Below are positions 59,289 to 64,000 of a DNA stretch of 64,000 nt, piece after piece. The DNA is taken from contig NC_068560.1 in the NCBI RefSeq assembly GCF_022201045.2, positions 37,535,001-37,599,000 on the forward strand. The letters run 5' to 3'. Position numbers and translations under genes: made by a program. The stretch's first letter is position 1. Every line of letters starts with the position of its first letter. A model generated the notes under the pieces. That model was given only the letters and a program-made list of their open reading frames with translations, was not told the origin of the DNA and made no database searches. This stretch comes from Citrus sinensis (taxonomy: Eukaryota > Streptophyta > Magnoliopsida > Sapindales > Rutaceae).

Positions 59289-60409
59289 CAGACACTTTAT
59301 ATATACATGCTCAAATTCAATTAGTAAAAAATCTTCAAAAATAATGAATCAACTTCAAGGCTTATGAAATAAACAAATGTAGTTCTCCATCTATTTCTTC
59401 CTCAGTCGTTTAAATTCGGACAATTCAAGGTTTTATGTACCTTCAGTCGGAAATTTCGAGTGCACCCAAATGAAAAAGTGAACGGATTTCTATTGTTCAG
59501 AAATTTCTCTAATATTGAAGTCTCTTACCAAAAGCACCGAAAGTCAAGCTTCTGACTTGGCTTCTCCTTGACTAATGGTTACAGCAACATACCGCCCGCT
59601 GTACAGAGGGCCAACACGTGTCCAAAGCACATTTTAGTCCCTCTTTCACGTGGACTCCATGTGATAGAATGACATAGAACTCACATTCCCTTAATTATGG
59701 ACGTGTCGCGTGTCCTTTAATTCTTCGATGACAGACGGGTGAGTTAAGTTATATCAATCCACTATATATTTACTCAATAATTCAAGTTGAATGCTTATCA
59801 AGTTATCATCCCCGGTGGAGAATTCAAACTGTAAAAGAAAATCTTATTTTGAATTTTACTCCAAGAAGAGCATGAAACCCTCGCGAAATATTTTGGGAAA
59901 AAAATAACAAAATTGTTAATCCACTCAATGGGTTTTTTTTTTTCAAGTCAATAGCTTTTATTTAGTTAAATTAAAGTTATATGAAAACTGTTTGACTACA
60001 TAATAATGAGAAGAGATACTGACTAATTTTGCCAAAATATTATTAATTATTACTAAATTATGTGAACATATAAGTTTATATAAGTTTAAGCAGTATTATT
60101 TAATTGATCACTATAGTTAAATTTTACAAGAAATAAGAGGCTAGATAAACAGTGAAAAATGGAGTTACAGACTATTTGTTTATGAAAATATTATACACTT
60201 TTAAATAATTTTTTTAATTATATAAAAAATTAACCCTAGTTTTCTTGATAAAAAATCAACTAACCAACGGCGCTCGAGGTTTGCATCCGGGACCTCTTTG
60301 GAACACCATAAAATCAGAGCAATTAAACTATTAATATATCCATAAACGGACATATAAAATCTATAACCAAGATTTTCAATATATTAATAGCTTCGTAATG
60401 TAAGCTTTC

Positions 60410-60560
60410 TTTTAATGGTAAACAACTTTTGATAGAATTAGTCAGCCCCTCCTCTTCTTACCTTGGATAAAAAGAGTTTGAATCTCTTCATGTAGGATGT
60501 GGTTGTATGATTGAGAGAGTTTATTCTTATTATGCTCTATATTTAGATTTTGTTAGGTTT
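60410..60560 (+). mobile_element. possible tRNA-derived SINE
   Basis: TAATGGTAAACAACTTTTGATAG (box-A-like) is followed about 45 bp later by AGAGTTTGAATCTC (good box B match) and a T-rich tail. The ends are unclear and there is no sure target duplication. Confidence 0.35.
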
Positions 60561-61480
60561 TATTTGTAATTTTTTGTTAATATATAATAATAATATACCC
60601 ATTTATATTGTCAATAATCCTGCATTTATTTTAATTTGTATCTTAACTAATGCGCAATCAAATACTTATTATCATTTATAAAAATTAATGATCCCAACTT
60701 TTAATTTTAAATTTCATCTCAAACGATATAGTATATAATGTGTTATTTCACCATTTAATCAATAATTGCCGTATTATTTAAGATGAATCTTAAGATTTGT
60801 AGCACTATTTTTTACAAACCCAAATAATAAATATTACCGAAGACGTCGTTTCCGCTAAATTCTGTATTCCGATCGTGTAAGGATAACTTCAATTTATATT
60901 TTATATATACAACGTTAGAACCAGGTTTTCTAACTGAATTAAAAAAAAAAAGAGGTACCGTGACGCGTAATTTAAGGTGCAGAATATGGGAGCACAGTGC
61001 AAGACGCAGGAACTTGGGCGGTGGAACCTAGAATAACTAGAGTTAAGGTCAAGGGCTCACGACCACATATTCTATGGACCACTTTTCGGCTTGCGGGCCC
61101 ACCTTTTATCCGCTAAGTAGATAAGATGCAAAGAATCCGCATCACCTTATCCAAATTTCTTTAATGGATCAACTAGAAGAACAAGCAGCCAGCTATAATT
61201 TCTCATCTCAAGTTATGATTATATTCGTATTCGTTTCGGGATAAAAATGAATCCACAAAATTTGATTTTTATGGTTGCAGCCTCTCCACCGCCGTGATTG
61301 CTACAAGACCCCTTGTGCGAATTTGTCATTGGATTGTTGTCACGTCATCGCTGGGTCAGCTTTGCCAGCTGTGCCGCCAGCCGCCTGTCGTTTACAGAAT
61401 TTCAGATAAATTTCATATGTTCTCTTCTAGAACTCATCAATATAACAACTCATCCATTCAATGAGTAAAATTAATCATTT

Positions 61481-61760
61481 TTTTTAAAGAAAACTATTAC
61501 TCATGATTTACACTAAATAAATTATTGAGATCTGTTTATATCAATTTTGATATAATATCACTCAGATTTATAATTCTCTCAAATATTCGAGGGACATCCA
61601 ACTTTTATTTTAAGAGAAAAATTGTCTTCATTCAAGTTTTGGAACTTCAAGAAAAAATATTTAAATTAAACCCCCGCAATACGTCTGTGGAGGATCGAAC
61701 CACTTCCCTCGCAATTGTGAGGGAGTGGCTCTAGCCACCTGGGCTAAGCCCAAATAATTT
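61481..61760 (-). mobile_element. tRNA-derived SINE with long target-site duplication
   Basis: Flanks AGTAAAATTAATCATTT (61464-61480) and AGTAAATTAATCATTT (61761-61776) are a duplication with one indel. On the minus strand, the head has TTAGCCCAGGTGGCTAGAGC (box A) and AGTGGTTCGATCCTCCA (box B) at tRNA-like spacing. The body shares CCCTCGAATATTTGAGAG-type sequence with the SINE at 43053-43368. It ends in an A-run (T-run on the plus strand from 61478). Confidence 0.85.
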
Positions 61761-62526
61761 AGTAAATTAATCATTTAGATGAGAAGTTTAATAACTAACA
61801 ATATTCAATAAGACTACTGAAACATAAATTTTATTAATCTATGGACTATTGAATTATTTTTTCTTCTAGAAAGACACATTTACTTTTTTTTTTTTAAATG
61901 GTAACATGATTTTTAATAAGATGCTCTTAGTTTTAGTGTTCAAATTACTTGCTTCTCTAATCTCATTATATGTCAGCATTGATCCCTTTCAGACCATCTA
62001 AACTATAAGAAAAAGTTAGAAACGATCAAGGAAAGTTTTATTGTTTTCTGGTCTTTTTGAAAGTCTTATTATATAACGTGGCAACGTGCCAAGCATAAAA
62101 ATAAATTAAACATTGTAAAAAGAATGCCATAGCTAATTTTTATTCTCATTGCGTTACTTTTGTTTATCCGCAATACAATAGACTCTGATAAGAACAAGTA
62201 ACAAAAGGATTTGGAAACAAAGTAACAAATCTACTGCTATAGCATGATTTGACCTTTTCGACTGTTGGCTATTCGGATGAAAGAAAGCTTGGATATTTGA
62301 GGTTACCACTTCGTAATTAGCTGAAGAACCTTCTAATTTGTTGGAACAAAAATACCAGTATGAGTCCACACGGCTGCTATTATCTAATTTTCATTGATTC
62401 ATGGAGGAGTCGGATGTTGCCGAGACCGAGTCACTGTCACGGACGGACCCTATGCTGTGTACGTGGCGAATGATTTTTTCTTGGACACCGACTGTCCACT
62501 GAGTCAGCATGCACATCCAACTATCC

Positions 62527-62676
62527 AATTGGATAGGTCAATGCTATGATTCGTTAACGCGACTAAACTAACCATGGTTAAATGAATCCCCAGGCCAACG
62601 TAATTGGATAGGTCAATGCTATGATTCGTTAACGCGACTAAACTAACCATGGTTAAATGAATCCCCAGGCCAACGT
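62527..62676. repeat. perfect 75-bp tandem duplication in J-protein promoter
   Basis: Units 62527-62601 and 62602-62676 appear identical base for base. Each carries AATTGGATAGG, GTTAACGCGAC, AACCATGGTTAA (a palindrome) and CCAACGT. The second unit ends directly at CCTATAAATT (TATA box, 62677-62686), 100 bp upstream of the ATG. Confidence 0.95.
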
Positions 62677-62775
62677 CCTATAAATTAACGAACTCAATCA
62701 TCAATTATTCTCCGGTACTACTCTCATCTTCAAAACAAAACACAAGAAGTAATCTAATCATCGATTCAATCCATC

Positions 62776-63294
62776 ATGTCTACTCTTGCATCTTCAGCCC
62801 ATCTGATTGGCCCGGGATTTATCACCAACGAGACTCATTCACAATCACAGCCCACGTCTGTCAAATTCCGCCCCCGCCCACTTCGCGTATCGGCATCGGC
62901 TTGCGCCTCAACGGCGGAGAGAACAAGAACCCATCATCACATTACTTCTCCTGGACCCGGCTCACTCTACGAAATCCTGGGGATTCAGACGGGTGCCACG
63001 TGTCAGGAAATCAAGACTGCTTATCGGAAATTAGCAAGAGTTTTGCACCCGGATGTTGCCGCTAAGAGTCAAAATGAGAATTCAGCATATAAGTTCATGA
63101 AATTACACGAAGCTTACGAAACTCTATCTGATCCCAAGAAGCGTGCGGACTACGATCGTACCCTTTTCAGGCGAAGAAGGCCATCGGGTTCCCCATTTGC
63201 GGTCTCGGGAGTGGCAAATACGATGGCCACTTCGTCGAATTCAAGATTTTGTGCCTACTCAAGGCGGACATGGGAGACTGATCAGTGCTGGTAG
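62776..63294 (+). CDS. plastid J-domain protein (DnaJ type III, chloroplast DnaJ 11-like)
   Basis: A single exon of 172 residues. Residues 1-55 are Ser/Thr/Ala/Arg-rich and low in acids, typical of a chloroplast transit peptide (…RVSASACASTAERT). The J-domain spans about 62-130: SLYEILGIQTGATCQEIKTA, YRKLARVLHPDVAAK with the HPD motif at 91-93, and LHEAYETLSDPKKRADYDR. A short basic/Ser-rich tail follows. There is no Gly/Phe region or zinc finger, so it is a stand-alone J-domain co-chaperone that would stimulate stromal Hsp70. Plant relatives of this size are stress-linked. A TATA box (62677-62686) and a perfect 75-bp promoter duplication lie just upstream, so expression may have been altered recently. 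Confidence 0.92.
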   Translation: MSTLASSAHLIGPGFITNETHSQSQPTSVKFRPRPLRVSASACASTAERTRTHHHITSPGPGSLYEILGIQTGATCQEIKTAYRKLARVLHPDVAAKSQNENSAYKFMKLHEAYETLSDPKKRADYDRTLFRRRRPSGSPFAVSGVANTMATSSNSRFCAYSRRTWETDQCW

Positions 63295-63299
63295 AAAAT

Positions 63300-64000
63300 A
63301 AAATACATAGCTGCAACTGCAAGATTATGTTATATGATCTTAGCTGTTCAGGAATTAGGATTAGAGATGCTGCCCTTTAACGTCTGGGGATTAATGCTAA
63401 CGCGTGTAGCTATTTATGATTGTAATTGAAATTTGTTAATCCAGGCGGCATTTTTACAGCCTGCAATTGCAATGGGTACAATGTAAAAGTTCAGTTATTA
63501 GCCTTTTTCAATTCTCTGTACATCGCTTCTTTTGCGGAGTAAATCGCAGAATTCTCCAGTAGTCTGCTTCTGTTTCCTCTGTTAACAAAGAGATCGAAGA
63601 CTAACTAATTTGAAATTAACGGGGGAATGGCAATAAACAGCTGAATGTCCTCTCTCTTCATCGAGTTACTCATTCAACTCAACGTACAAAGTCTTTCTTT
63701 TAGTTTGACAATGACTTTACACGTCTAAGGATACTAATAATTACCTCGACTTGATTATCAGCCTTATAAAAATGTCATAAATTACAATAAAGGAAATTTA
63801 TTTGCATTGAGATTGATAAAGAATGTGACCTTTATATTAATTTCTTAAAATGCCAAGACATTACTCCTGAGCCCGAGAATCGTTTAAAATTAAAAACTAG
63901 GAGGCACGAAATCATGGAGGCTTGAACTCCGCAGTGACGGATGAGTTTCATTGTACAGAGCAGATCCGAAACATGCAAACAGTTGGATGCCTGTGCTTAC
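63300..64000. other. 3' flank of J-protein gene, nothing else seen
   Basis: 3' untranslated sequence followed by AT-rich spacer. No gene recognised up to the window end. Confidence 0.5.

Noticed and set aside
61663-61755. tRNA gene on the minus strand
   Set aside because: Boxes A and B are present, but no acceptor stem or proper anticodon arm forms. The body, A-tail and target duplication show it is a SINE head.
1-64000. CRISPR arrays, operons or prokaryotic-type systems
   Set aside because: The window is plant nuclear DNA with introns. No spaced identical short repeats of CRISPR type occur.

Overview
The window is nuclear DNA of a flowering plant, almost certainly a eudicot. It is AT-rich between genes, its genes carry several short GT-AG introns, and every recognisable protein is of plant type: snakin/GASA peptides, a PSK SIMULATOR, a neutral invertase, an SKU5-like oxidase and a chloroplast J-protein. 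A woody species such as Citrus is possible, but nothing seen here proves it.

Layout. 1-13 kb: three snakin/GASA cysteine-rich secreted peptide genes in tandem, all on the minus strand (1110-1682, 3396-3916, 10737-11264). The second and third are close duplicates that still share upstream noncoding blocks. Their spacing is widened by an old, internally deleted Ty3/gypsy-type LTR retrotransposon fossil at about 5.3-7.5 kb. 13-16 kb: a repeat zone with a foldback MITE, a hAT-like element with an 8-bp target duplication and a second AT-rich TIR element. 16.2-18.5 kb: an ERD2-like membrane protein (minus). 19.2-20.6 kb: a decayed neutral/alkaline invertase. 23-33.3 kb: a plant coiled-coil protein (plus), a small membrane protein (minus), a lysine-rich nuclear protein (plus) and a DLN/EAR-motif protein (plus). 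35.7-38.2 kb: a beta-tubulin (minus). 39.2-42.8 kb: a 13-exon BRE/BRCC45 gene (minus). 44.8-52 kb: a truncated 84-residue PSI1-like gene followed by a full-length PSI1-like gene (both plus). 52.7-53.2 kb: a secreted, probably GPI-anchored NQPF-repeat protein. 53.4-53.65 kb: a candidate structured RNA gene (minus) with an snRNA-type promoter. 54.1-55.9 kb: a broken SKU5-like multicopper oxidase, with two hAT-like elements at its truncated 5' side. 56.8-62.5 kb: gene-poor DNA with a MITE and SINEs. 62.8-63.3 kb: a single-exon plastid J-domain protein whose promoter carries a perfect 75-bp tandem duplication.

Functional picture. This is an ordinary gene neighbourhood, not an operon-like system, and the genes have unrelated roles: defence/growth peptides, ER-Golgi membrane biology, cytoskeleton, deubiquitinase scaffold and peptide-hormone-linked growth. 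The most unusual items are the candidate box C/D-like RNA at 53.4-53.6 kb, the myristoylatable PSI1 N-terminal mini-protein, the tandem GASA array with its shared noncoding blocks, and the clean duplication in the J-protein promoter. Exon boundaries were built by eye from reading frame, GT-AG sites and recalled family sequences.
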